Of a DNA stretch of 60,000 bases, positions 33,099 to 44,015 are shown one piece after another. Below the pieces are notes generated by a model. That model was not told the origin of the DNA. It did no database searches and was given only the letters and a program-made list of their open reading frames with translations. The position numbers and the translations under genes were made by a program. The stretch's first letter is position 1, and each line of letters begins with the position of its first letter. The DNA comes from Cryptomeria japonica (Eukaryota > Streptophyta > Pinopsida > Cupressales > Cupressaceae), in NCBI RefSeq assembly GCF_030272615.1, contig NC_081414.1, forward strand, positions 822,677,896 to 822,737,895, in the 5' to 3' direction.

Positions 33099-33988
33099 GT
33101 TGATGTTGTTTTTTTGAGAAGATTGGTTAACTCATCAACTTTCTTTGCGTGGCATTGATGCTCATCATGACCATACTTTTTGCAATATGCACAAGTTGGT
33201 TTATCCTTCTTAGGTGGTGTCCCCTTCTTGGAAGAGGATTGAAAATTGCCTTGTGATGGAGAGGATGATTGTCCCTTTTCCTGGTGTGGTTGAGACTTAG
33301 ATTGCTTCTTCTTCTTGTTGGAATCTTTGCCTTGACTTCCTTGATTTCCTTGATTTGCTACCAAAGCCTTGGACTTTGAAGACTTGACAAACCCCATGTT
33401 CAACAACTTAGATTGTTCCAATATCAACATTTCTGTGAAAGCATCAAAAGAAGGCATAACATAAGAACTCCCCACTATCAAATGATGAGTTTGGAAGCTA
33501 TATACAAATGCTGCATATTCTAGTGCAAGCTTCTCCAACAAGTTGAATATCAATTGAGCATCCTTTTTGTCAATTCCACAATCCTTTAGCTTTGCTCTTA
33601 GCTCATTTGCTTTGGTTACATAATCTTGGATTGTATCAAAATTCTTGGGATCTAAGTTGGTGAGCTCATTATCAATCTGATAGCCTCTGATTTCATCAAC
33701 TTGTCCATACAATTTCTGAAACATATCCCAAGCCTCTTTAATTGTTTTACACTTCTCAATGTGGAAAATGAGGTCATCTGATACATACTTGCGTAAGGTT
33801 CCAAGAGCCATGCAATTCTTTGTGAGCCATTCTAATTGAGCATTTGAATCAGCCTTAGGATCAAGTGGTGCTGTTATTGTTCCATCTATGTAGTGTGTGA
33901 GACCCTTTTCCATTAGTTTACTCCATACTTTAATTTTCCATGATGCATAATTATGTGGAGTTAATGGTGGAAACTTATTAGGACTCAT
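33011..33988 (-). pseudogene. copia B Gag with zinc knuckle
   Basis: The ATG at 33988 starts MSPNKFPPLTPHNYASWKIK, a typical copia Gag opening (N-Y-x-x-W). The Gag helices follow (LIFHIEKCKTIKEAWDMFQK, then LTNLDPKNFDTIQDYV), a lysine-, serine- and glutamine-rich linker, and the CCHC knuckle CAYCKKYGHDEHQC (about 33193-33152), which is intact. Gag forms the virus-like particle and binds the RNA. After the knuckle the frame runs into nonsense residues beyond the T-run frameshift, so Gag itself is whole but unlinked from Pol. Confidence 0.9.
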
Positions 33989-35596
33989 TGCAACAAGAAT
34001 GGAAAGAGCACAAAGAGAGGCACAATCACACAAGACACCCCCCTAAATTCACTCAATCAAAGAACCCCCCCCAAATGTGATGATTTTGGCACTTTATAAG
34101 TAGTGCGTATACAATGGGCCACTTGCAAAAAATGGAAAAGTGGACTTCTGATTTACAATTTTACAACTGCCTCAATAAGGCCAAAAGAGACTCAAACTGA
34201 TAATGCAAGAGATCTAACTAAGATCCAAGCAATTTACAAGTACCTAATAGGCCAAATAAGACCAATATCTGAAAGTACAATTTTCACTCAAAATCTCTGA
34301 AATCTGATCATAGATTCTGAAAGTAGATGAAAAAATAAGCACTTTAAAAAAAACGGCACCTGAAAAGGAGGTCGTATGAGCTCAAACGAGGCCTTTGAAG
34401 TTGCAGAATTGAGGATTGGACAGGTACAGCTGAGAGAATCCAAAAATTTCGAAAAACTTGTGCATCAAAATCATAAAATAACCACACCAATGCGAAGATC
34501 ACGAAATTTTAGCCCATTTCAAAAAAAATTGCACAAAAAAAGAGCAAAAATGAGCAAGATATGGCCTTCCAAAGTTGGACTGCAAAACTGAAAAGCCCAA
34601 TGGAGAGGGGTTAAAAAATTTTCAAAAAATATTAATGTGGCGCTGATGTCAGCAAAACACTATTTTAAATTTGACGACCGTATGACCGTCACGAAAACTT
34701 CACCTCCTTGTTGACTGAGCGTTCGTACTGTACAGACTGCTGACTGTGTCACTGACTGTGCAGGCCGTACGGATGACGTGGCACTGTACGGTTGCTTACG
34801 TGGCCTTGTGACTGGGCAGTACGGAATGTACAGATTTGACGTTGTGTAGGAGCTGACTGTTTTCCCGTGGGCCAGTGGCCGCCTGCCACGTGGCAGGCAC
34901 AGATTCCTCCGGTTTGTGTCCGCGTGGCGGGGGAGCTGGCCTGTCCGCGTGGCGGTGTGGGCACCGGGAGGCAGCACGACGAGCCGAGCACAGTGGGAGG
35001 TAGAAGACCGGCGGCAGAGGTGGCCAGAGCCGAGGAACCGGTGGCGGCCGGGAGCAGGAAGGACGAGCGACGGCGGGAGGACCGGTGTTTGCTGCAGGAG
35101 GCGCCGAGAACCTGCGATGGTGGGATTTGCGGATTTCGGCGCCAATGACGGCGGGAGGACAGAGAACGACACTGTGAAACTTGCAAAACCTGCAGTGCGG
35201 GTACGGCCGGGTATAGGGGGGTCTGCGGACCCCTCAAAAAACCTTCCGTTTTTTTTGATTTTTTTTCTTTCGGATTTTTGTTTTATGATTTTTTTTTTCC
35301 CCGAAATTTTTTTTTATTTTTTTTCAATTTTTGAAAAAAAAAATTTCAGAAAAAAACAAATTTTTTTTTGAAAAACAATAATAAATCCGAAAATCCGTAC
35401 TATATAGCAAAATTGGGGAAAAAATTTTCTCACCAAAATAGGTCGACTTTATAGTCAAAATTTATGGAAATGGCCTCCCGGATTCAACGGTGATGTCCAA
35501 ATCACTGTATGATGCCTCCAAAAAATGAAGATCCCCAAATCCGAAAATAGAAGCCTTTCACGATGTCTCCAAAAACTGATCAACGAAGCCCCAATA
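33989..35596 (-). other. copia B leader with GC-rich island
   Basis: About 1.6 kb between the primer site and the Gag ATG. The stretch 34700-35230 is strikingly rich in G, C and CpG in an otherwise AT-rich window, and is open for 90-170 codons in several frames on both strands. Next to it (35250-35370) are long T runs. Open frames on both strands are expected from GC richness, so I do not call genes here. It may be a structured leader or captured host DNA. Confidence 0.6.
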
Positions 35597-35608
35597 GCTC
35601 TGATACCA
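35597..35608 (-). promoter_or_regulatory. copia B primer binding site
   Basis: TGGTATCAGAGC on the minus strand, directly inside the 5' LTR, complementary to the 3' end of initiator-Met tRNA. Confidence 0.93.
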
Positions 35609-36088
35609 TGTTGGATTTTGCCAAGATCAAGGGCACAATGAAAAGCATAAAAGAGACAATAGAATGACAAGAACAAACTGTATTCTTATCAATATAAAAA
35701 TGATCAACTGGATTAACCAATACAATGAATAGAGGCCTGTTTATATAGGCAAGGCCATATGGATGTATGAGTACACAAATATGACATGTGGCTCAATGAG
35801 AAACAAGGGTAGCTAGGAAATAGGTGTTGGTAGGTAGGAGAAATAATATAATATTCCACATGAGGTGGATCACCCACCGAAGGTGGAATTATCACTCCAC
35901 AATAAGTGGATATGATAGTGTAATAATAAGATCAACACCATAAGAGGTGGAATTTCTCCTACACACACTATCCCAATGTGACACAAACACCCAAGTGTCT
36001 CATATCCAAACTACTATAAAATGCATTATCCTAAGTTAACTTAAGTAAGTGTAATAATATCCATAATGAATATTTATTTACACCAACA
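35609..36088 (-). repeat. 5' LTR of copia B
   Basis: 480 bp, TGTTGG to CCAACA on the plus strand, pairing with 29169-29648. It would contain the promoter for minus-strand transcription. Confidence 0.95.
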
Positions 36089-36430
36089 CAATTAGTTAAA
36101 TGTTAATAACTCCTCTTCGCATACATAAAATTTATGTAAAAAATTATTATTTTAATGAACAGATATTTTTCTCGGAGAAATAATAGTTTGACAATTTTAA
36201 AAGAGATTCTTTAAAAATAAATTTAGGAAAACATAAAAATTAGAATAAAAAATATGTATGTGTTCATTTCAAATAAGCATTAATTTATGTATGATTTAAA
36301 TTGTAAAAATTAAAAAATTATGAAAGAATAAAAATAGATAAATTACAAATAATTGAAGGATGAAATAGATTTTCTAAAAAGATAATTTTTTAATTAATAA
36401 AATTAGAAAAAATAAAAATTTGGACTAAAA
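36089..36430. other. AT-rich flank of copia B
   Basis: Very AT-rich host sequence. Apart from the target duplication at its left end I see nothing in it. Confidence 0.6.
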
Positions 36431-36662
36431 AGGTGTATTTATTTATTTAAACTAAACATTAATTTCTAATTTGAACAATTAAATTTTTTTTCTTCTTAAC
36501 CTAGGAATTGCTCTCGTCTATCATTTCCAAATATTCTTTGAAAACGAGGTGTATTTATTTATTTAGACTAAGCATTAATTTCTAATTTAAACAACTGAAT
36601 TTTTTTCTTCTTAACCTAGGAATTGCTTTCATCTATCATCTCTAAATATTCTTTGAAAAACT
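36431..36662. repeat. 116-bp tandem duplication
   Basis: AGGTGTATTTATTTATTTA starts copies at 36431 and 36547, 116 bp apart. Both contain CTTCTTAACCTAGGAATTGCT and end near ATTCTTTGAAAA. They are close to identical. Confidence 0.88.
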
Positions 36663-36779
36663 CTAAATATTTGGTGAATTTTTTGATTCTATTGCTTATT
36701 ACTATCTCCTCTTCTTCCCCATAGCAATCACATCTATAGTATAGCTGCAAATAAGGTCAAACTTCTCTAATTTCATTGT

Positions 36780-37157
36780 TTTTTATTAGATTAGCTGGGA
36801 GACGGCCCTGAACTATAGACAAGGATTACAAAAATACATCACCAAGAAGCCACCAGAAGCAAGAAAAAAGAAACTTGTCCCCCATCAAAAGTAACAAAAA
36901 AACCCTCATAACCCTATAGTTGTTTCTACAGATTCTAACAAGTTTCCAACTTTTAAATAGAACAATCCCTGTATACCTATTAACATTAGTCCTAAAACTA
37001 CCAATTTTAGAGTTCATCTCATCCATAAACCTAGAAATAAAAGTCTTCGCATGATCATAAAACATAAAGTTCATCAAAATGGGTGCGCAGACCCAAATAA
37101 TCCACCATGAGAAGAACATAAACAAAAAGAAAAAGGAAGCAGCTAAACAAAAAATAT
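36780..37157 (-). other. LINE E 3' end with hydrophobic frame
   Basis: A minus-strand frame (37182-36826) overlaps the ORF3 stop and codes a strongly hydrophobic N-terminal stretch (LAASFFFLFMFFSWWIIWV), so an ORF3 C-terminal membrane segment reached by a frameshift is possible. The last bases, with GGTGATGTATTTTTGTAATC and then GGGCCGTCTCCCA, match the tails of LINEs I and F and mark the 3' end near 36780. Confidence 0.5.
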
Positions 37158-39180
37158 CTACTCTTTCTTGAGTATGTTCCAATCCCTTTTGAGTCTTCCC
37201 AAGTTTTGATCACATGTGTCATTCTGTTTTGTTTCCCCTTCCTCGTCCAGCTCCTTCACTCCTTGCTTGGCCACTTTCATTTTATTTTTCTTAATTCTGC
37301 AATATCCAAAAATAGTTCCAAGAACAACACTCTTCATAATACCATCCATAATGCAGCTAAGAGAGTTAACTACATCACACAACAGTTGGATTTTTCTATC
37401 CCTCTCCTCAATTTTTTGTTCCAAGGTTGACAGTTGCTCTCTCATGTCATGTAATTTCCCTTCCATCTTACTACTATCATCATGCACAGGTGACATAGGA
37501 GAACACAATACCATATATTCATCTTTAGAGATGTTGGGGTAGACAAGGCTTTTGAACGAGGACTCTAGTTCACTTTCAGTGTTGTTACTCTCATCCTCCC
37601 CTTCCTCTCCTTCATCCATTTTCTCCATTTCATCATTAGGGTTTACTTCAGGTTCATCTTCTTCCACCTGGGAGTCTTCATCTTTTGATTTATCCTTCAA
37701 GTAATTTGCCTCCTCTAAGTCATAAATTTTCTACGGATTAGCCTTGGTCGGGTTTTCCCCTTCCCTATTTAAATCACTTCTTCAATTTGCACATAGATGG
37801 GCTGATTTTCTCTCACCTGAACTACTCTCAATCTTTCCCTCCTCTATCAGTTTTTCCCCTTTATCATCATAATTGTGTAACTCTGGGTCAATGGTAATGC
37901 TTTTCCCTTTTGACTCTTTATTGATTTTCTTGGATTTTTTCGGCATGCATTTAGGGGTATCAACCTTTCTTTTGCTAGGATTGACATTAAGTGGGGCTAG
38001 TTCAAGAGAGCCTTTTTCAAGAATAGGGGTAGAATTATTGGGAGTGGTCGTAACAAAGCAAGCGAGCTAGGAGAATTTTGAGCTTTAGGATCAGAGAGCA
38101 ACAACTTGGGGGATTTTAAAGGAGCCTTCATAGAGCCACCAACACTACCAGACACAAAGACAAGACAACTAATGGAAGGAGAGTGTTCCACAACAAAATT
38201 GTACAATAGATATATCAGACCGTGGTGGGCTGGGGGGTTAGCCCCATTTTGAATGGACATTTACAAAGAGGAGAATAGGAAAAAAGGCATGTTAATTTTC
38301 TCGTGGTGCCTAATATGATTCATGATAGGCAAATGATATCCATGCACAGTAGGGTATCTACCCTCTAAGATAAAATATTTCATGACATGGTAACTAACAA
38401 TAGGAAAGGGTTTGGGTAAAGCAGAGTAGTCATACCCATTCAGGAATGGCATTGGTTTATCCCCCTTTTCGAATAACCACTTCATGAACCCTTTATAATC
38501 TCCTGAGCTTTCTCTTTCAACTCTTTCCCCTTCATTTTGTAAGCCTGTCACCTCCATAATGTACTTCAGAGTCACAGTAAATGAAATTTTGTTGACCGTG
38601 ATCACGCCACTCTACCATGAGTTGTAGAATCTAGCAGAGAGCTCCTTGTTATAAGCTTTTAGCACCAAGGAGAGGAGAGTGAAGCCAACCACTTGGAAAA
38701 ACTCCTAGATTTCCTTATTGTCGAGAAGCCCCAAACAATTGCAAGGTTTGGTGCACTTAAGAGGTCCCCCCATGTTGAGAATAGGATAAACAAAGCACAA
38801 CAAAAATTTGTGAAAGTGACTGGAGAAACAACTGTATTTCTGCACTTTCAATCTTCTTCTTGAAGAATTACTTTTAATCTTGTCTTTTCTAACTTTACTC
38901 AAATTAAATCTCTTACAAGTGTGACACCAAGTGCAATCATTTCCTGTAAAGGTAGTGCAAAAATATAAGTTTTTCCCTATCTTTCTAATGAACATATTAC
39001 CTACCCATATCCAAGTGCCATTTCCATCCATCACTTCCGCATCCGCGTTGAGAAAGTTTAGATCCAAGTCACAATCCACCTCAACCATCCAGCTGGAGAA
39101 GGAACCTATAGTGCCAATATGCCTAGGCATCTTCAACCTACACAACATCATGTATGGGCCCCCCTTTTTCAAAAAAAAAT
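37158..39180 (-). pseudogene. LINE E ORF3: novel protein 3' of RNase H
   Basis: Nearly continuous frames from about 39172 to 37158. In order: a segment with VEVDCDLDLNFLNADAEV and a cysteine/histidine pattern (DCTWCHTCKRF, near 38930); then FTVTLKYIMEVTGLQNEGE (38585-38530); FMKWLFEKGDKPMPFLNGYD; VSYHVMKYFILEGRYPTVHGY; IMNHIRHHEKINMPFFLF; an in-frame stop at 38261; PPAHHGLIYLLYNF; a proline/serine-rich linker with frame changes; and an acidic region (EDSQVEEDEPEVNPNDEMEK) with a coiled coil (MREQLSTLEQKIEERDRKIQ), ending at 37158. I do not recognise the family. LINE F has the same order of motifs after RNase H. Possible roles include RNA or chromatin binding, but that is guesswork. The reading is damaged by a few stops and frameshifts. 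Confidence 0.65.
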
Positions 39181-39389
39181 AAAAGGGCAGTCAGCTTGGA
39201 ATAATTCAAAACATCAACCAAAAAGAACCCAGAAAACAGAGACACCAAATTGTCTGCTTGCATTTTGTCTTTCCCACACAAGGATTTCTTTGAGCTCTCT
39301 GGAGCTATTTACAAAATTAAAAACCAGCCAGTCTGGATTTCCAAGACTTTCATTAGCAATAAGGTTCGTCATCCTATTTCCCTCCCGAT

Positions 39390-42002
39390 AGACATGCTAT
39401 ATCTGAATACTATCAAAGGATGACAGGATTCTTTTGCACTTGTTAACCATACCCTTGACTTCCCACGACAGAGAGATATCATTGTTAAGGTAGTCGATGA
39501 TTAATTTAGAGTCACCTTCGAGGATAACATCTTCCTCGAGATAATTTGTAATCTTAGGAGACCCATCCAAGCTATCGAGGCTTCAACCTTGTTGTTAGTG
39601 GCAATCCCAAGGTTGGAACCATATCCCACAAGCATTTTACCATTATGGTCTTTTATTAAGCCTCTTGCACTTGAAACTCTAGGGTTACCTCTAGAACATC
39701 TATCAAAGTTACATTTAATCTAGCCTGGTTTAGGAGGTTGCCAAGAGAAGGTCTTTCTCAGTAACATTTTCTACCAATTAAGCTCCACAAAAATGTGACG
39801 AATCCCCTAGACCTGTCTTAGCCAGAGGTCTAAGAGGGAAGGGTAAATTTTGGAAGAAGCTGAGGGTTGAGCATTAACATTTTCTTTAATTTGGTGGATT
39901 ATTATGTTTGCAAGGATCATGTTGCTTCTCCTTTCTTCTCTGAAGACCCTATTGTTTTGTTCCTTCTAGATATTCCATGCCAGGAATGGGGGAGTTTGAT
40001 ACCAATAGTTTTTTCTACTGGGTGCAAGTAAGGAGATAAATGGCAAGCTTCTATAAAGTCTCTCATATTTCTAGGTTTAGTCCAACTAGTTTTCAACTTG
40101 ATTAGAACTTCTCACAAAATTTCTTAGGCATAAACACAATGAAGGAATATGTGTTCAATACTTTATTTTTCCTTTTACCATAAATCCCATCTGTTAGCAA
40201 GAAAAAATCCTCATCTATTCAAATTATCTGTCCTAAGGATCCTTCCATGGGCCGTAGCCCACCAGAAATAATTGATTTTTGGGATGAGACCCTTGATCCA
40301 AATAGCTTTCCAATTGAAGTCTTTAGTAGTGTCTTCTTCCATATTTTGGTAAGCCAATTTTATCCTAAAATTTGCTGAGGCATTAGGTTTCCAAATCCAT
40401 TCATCTTCCACCAAGGGAGAGTAAAGGGAGTAGTTAGGTAGAAGATTAAAGAGTTCAAAAGCCTCGAGAAAAAGTTGATTTTTATAGGTGGGATGAAAAT
40501 TCAACTAGGAGGAAACCATTCTATTCAAATCTTTCCAGGAAGCACAGACCCTATTACAAATTATGTAGTTGTGGACTTTCTTTCCATAGTGACTACTTAA
40601 GAATTCCTTGATATTCCTAGATTATGGAATATGATCTAGGGGAAAATTGTGCAACCAAATGTGCTTCCAAAAGCCTGTCTTTATACCATTTCCTATTAAT
40701 ATCTTTCCATTTATTTTGATTTCATTTGTGGTTTTTTAGCCACATAATTTTAGATATTAGAACCAATAGGGAGATCCATCTGATTGAAGAACTTATCCTC
40801 ACTCTAGCTAGGGAAGTACTTAGCTTTAAAGATACCAGTCCAATCTTTTTATGCTTGAGCTAATTGCCAGCCAATTTTAGTGATGAGGAATTTGTTAAAG
40901 GACTTGACCTTCATTATACCCAACCCTCCATACTTCAAGGGTTTACAAAATTTTTCCCAAGCAACCAAGGAAAGTCTACTTCTTTCTCTAGTTTCATCTC
41001 ATAGAAACCTTTTTTGAATCTTCTCTATGTTATAAGCAATAGAGCCTGACATTTTGAACAAAGAGAGGTAGTAGATCAGCATATTCTGCAAAAAGGACTT
41101 GACAACTTGTAATTTTCCTACCATACTAAGGAGTTTTCCTTTCCAGCCAACCAGTTTCTTTTGGAACCTTTCAAGCATGTCATTCCAAAATCTTAGAGAA
41201 GGGTGTTTGGAGATGACGGGGAGCCCAAGATAGGAATCTGGGAGGATATCAGCTTGACAGTCAAGGATAGAGGATATTTTAGCTTGAAGGCTAGAGTTGA
41301 CATTCATAAAGAATAATTTTCTTTTGACAAAGTTTATATATTGTCTTGAAATTGAAGCATAGTTAACTAAACTTCTTTGCCTCTAAGACAAAAGCTTCTC
41401 TAAAAATTATAGTGTCATCTACAAACTATTGGTGAGTAATGGGGTTCAGGGTGGAGGTCACCATGAAGACTTTGAGGGAGCCCTCTCTTTTGAGTTTTTC
41501 TATATTTCTTCCCAACACTTCAGCAACAATAATAAATAGATAGGGGGAGAGGGGTCACCCTGTCTCAAACCTTTTTCATAAGAGAACTAGCCCTTAAGAC
41601 ATCCATCTAGGAGAATAGAGAATTTTGAAGTACAAACACATTATTCTATCATTCCTAATAACCTACCTTTAAACATGAATCTCCTAAGGACTTCAAGAAA
41701 GAAGTCCCAAGACACTCTATCATAAGCCTTGGAGATATCTAATTTTAAGACCATAGAAGGATTTTTTTTGTTTTTCATAGAATGAACGAGTTCATTTGCC
41801 ACAATGACTGCATCCAGAATATGTCTTCCTTCCACAAACCCTTTCTAATTTCTAGATATCATTTTATCTCACAGGGGTTTCATTCTATTGACCATCACTT
41901 TAGAGATAATTTTGTAAATAGTATTGCATAAACTAATGGATATAAAATATTTAGTGGAAATAACATTATCATTTTTTGGAATTGGGGCTATAAAGATTAC
42001 AT
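39390..42002 (-). pseudogene. LINE E ORF2 C-terminal part: RT, zf-RVT, RNase H
   Basis: Continues RT after the nested element: YFISISLCNTIYKIISKVMV near 41945, FVEGRHILDAVIVANELVHS, VLKLDISKAYDRVSWDFF (motif A, catalytic D in LDISKAYD, about 41760-41700) and FVDD (motif C, 41414-41425). The RT end (40999-41307) has YLGLPVISKHPSLRFW and KKLVGWKGKLLS. The zinc-binding domain (40211-40504) has WKAIWIKGLIPKINYFWW. RNase H (39720-39390) has IKCNFDRCSRGNP, KDHNGKMLVGYGSNLG and NNKVEA. Several stops. A plant L1 uses this protein to nick DNA and copy its RNA into the site. Confidence 0.88.
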
Positions 42003-42797
42003 TGTTGGCATTCTACACTCATATGAGATTGGTTGATGTTGTCATTGATCGCAACCAACCGGTATTGGGTTACACAGGATCACCGACACTGGCACTGATA
42101 GGCGTATACACTAGCATTCAGATTCCACTAGTAATGAAGCATACCGACACTCAGGCCAACATGGAATTAACTTTTGTTTATTGTATTATTATGTAATTAT
42201 CTTTTGTAAGCCGACATGGTATATTGTAATGACTCATATAAGTATGAGATCTCATAGGTCATTTTGTATATATTAATAATGGATAAGAGAGACATAGAGA
42301 TGGAGATGTAATAGTGAATATTGTAAAGGTTATTTTATAGTGATAGCAAGGTTTTTGGTTAAGGTATCTGTCTGAACTTGAACTAGTATTGAACCTGGCA
42401 TTGGAGATGCTATTTTGAGCAGTACATTGTATTGGATCTAATTATCCATTTTTGTAGTTAGTGAGACTCTTCTAAGAAGTGTGCTCTAGGCTATTGGCCT
42501 TCCTGCATGTGCAGGCCCCTATTGTAAGTAGTATTTATTCATTGGCCAGTGAGTAAATATTGTGGGTCATAAATCCCAGCGAGGTTTTTCCCACACCGGG
42601 TTTCCTCATTAAAAAACTTGTGTTATGGTGTGTTTCTATGTTGTCTCTTCTATTTGTGTTTATTGCATTAATTATTGTTTATCGGTACACAATTTTAAGT
42701 TCCAAAGTTATAAATAAGTTTAAATATTCACTACACTAGTTAGACACTAATTCACCCACCCCTCTCAGTGTCTTTGGGACTGTCATTGAATCTAACA
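42003..42797 (+). repeat. 5' LTR of element D
   Basis: 795 bp from TGTTGG to TCTAACA. It pairs with 54535-55346. A small deletion near 42085 accounts for most of the length difference. Many differences are C/T or G/A, as expected for an old methylated copy. Confidence 0.92.
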
Positions 42798-42799
42798 AT

Positions 42800-42811
42800 T
42801 GGTATCAGAGC
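42800..42811 (+). promoter_or_regulatory. element D primer binding site
   Basis: TGGTATCAGAGC two bases after the 5' LTR, with the same AT spacer as copia C. It is complementary to initiator-Met tRNA. Confidence 0.93.
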
Positions 42812-42868
42812 CTGGTCCACTATTTGCAAAAGCCTAATAGCTTCAGGAAGATTTTGAAACCGGTACAA

Positions 42869-43974
42869 ATGGAGAGATCGAGAAAATAGTTGGAAGGAGC
42901 TCTTGAAGGTTTTGATGTTGAAAAATTGAAGAATATCAAACTTGAAGATGATCTGAGGACTACTCAAGAATTCATTAAAGGAATTCAGGAAAACCTAGTT
43001 ATAACACAAAAGAAGAGAAAAGAACATGAGAAAATGAAGAATCATGATGATGAAAAGGAAACACTTAGAGATATTGCAGATAAGTTGAGACAAGAAAATA
43101 GTAACATGAGGAATCAAATACAAGATCTGACAATGAGGCTATATAAGGATATTGAAGATAGGAAGAAGAATGAAGAAGACTTGACTAGGAGACTTAATGA
43201 TGGAGCAAATGAAAGTTTGAGACTTGGTCATGAAGATGATATGCTGAAGACAGATCTGATTCACATGCAACATGATAAAGAGGAGCTTATGAGAGAAGTT
43301 GGAATTCTAGAAAGAGAGTTGATCACTGCAAATGAGTACAAAGACAAATTCAAGAAAAGTTTAGAAAGGCTTGATGACATGCTAAAAAGACAAAAACCTG
43401 ATGGAGATACAGTTGGCCTTGGCTTTGAAGTTAGAGAAAGTTTTGGTACTGCAAACAATCATGATCAAAACAAACTGGTAAGACAACCTAATGCTTACAA
43501 ATTTAATGGGAAATGTTTCAATTGCAATAAGTTTGATCATAGAGAAAATTAGTGCAGATTTAGAAATAATGAGAATAATCCACCCACCGGTCAATGTTCC
43601 AAATTCAACAAAGTTGGTCATAATTCAGAAAATTACAGAATGAATGTGAAATGCTATGTTTGTGGTAGATTTGGGCATTTATCTAATCAATGCAGATCAC
43701 AAATCGGTCAAGGATATGGAAAGGCTATTTAGAGGAGCAATGTAACTTGTTATGCATATAACAAGATTGGACACATTGCAAAATTTTGTAGAAGCGAGAC
43801 TACACCAGCGAACAATAAAGGATCTAGTGTGAAGGGCAAAGAAGAGGTAGATGAAGTAAAGCAAGAATTTTCAAAACAATGGATTAAGAAGAGTGATCAG
43901 AGAGTTGATGTAACTACCTCTACACCGGTAGAACAGAGTAATCCTTCACCGGTAGGAAATTCTTCATATGATTG
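42869..43974 (+). pseudogene. element D Gag-like protein with four zinc knuckles
   Basis: The ATG at 42869 opens a frame with a stop at codon 7, then stays open from 42890 to 43552. The first ~170 residues are highly charged and heptad-rich (KLRQENSNMRNQIQDLTMRL), so a long coiled coil, not the usual copia Gag core. Then come CFNCNKFDHRENxC (knuckle 1, intact CCHC but with a stop just before its last C), CSKFNKVGHNSENY (degenerate), CYVCGRFGHLSNQC (intact) and CYAYNKIGHIAKFC (degenerate), all in one frame. Knuckles bind the element RNA. The coiled coil in place of a capsid domain is odd and suggests that the capsid comes from a partner element (inference). Confidence 0.75.
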
Positions 43975-44015
43975 AGGAATAACCTTTGGGGTTATAGAAG
44001 CGAATTGAAAATCAT

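Larger units (their letters stand above)
29169..36088 (-). mobile_element. copia retrotransposon B, structurally complete
   Basis: 6920 bp, with both LTRs exactly 480 bp long and flanked by a perfect 5-bp target duplication CAATT (29164-29168 and 36089-36093). The LTRs differ at about 11 positions by my count (roughly 2%), making this the youngest insertion here. It has an intact primer site, polypurine tract, Gag, zinc knuckle, protease, integrase, RT and RNase H in copia order. A homopolymer frameshift and several premature stops make this copy unable to produce a full polyprotein. Confidence 0.95.

Noticed and set aside
34660-35371. Open frames of 90-170 codons on both strands
   Set aside because: They overlap one another in a GC-rich stretch where stops are rare by composition, have no family resemblance, and lie in the leader of copia B.
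37158-37700. Acidic 180-codon frame as a separate host gene
   Set aside because: It follows other frames on the same strand and ends just before the LINE tail, and LINE F has a similar acidic and coiled-coil end, so it is treated as the end of LINE ORF3.
42890-43552. Coiled-coil 220-codon frame as a host gene
   Set aside because: It starts just after a primer binding site, ends in zinc knuckles and lies between LTRs, so it belongs to element D.
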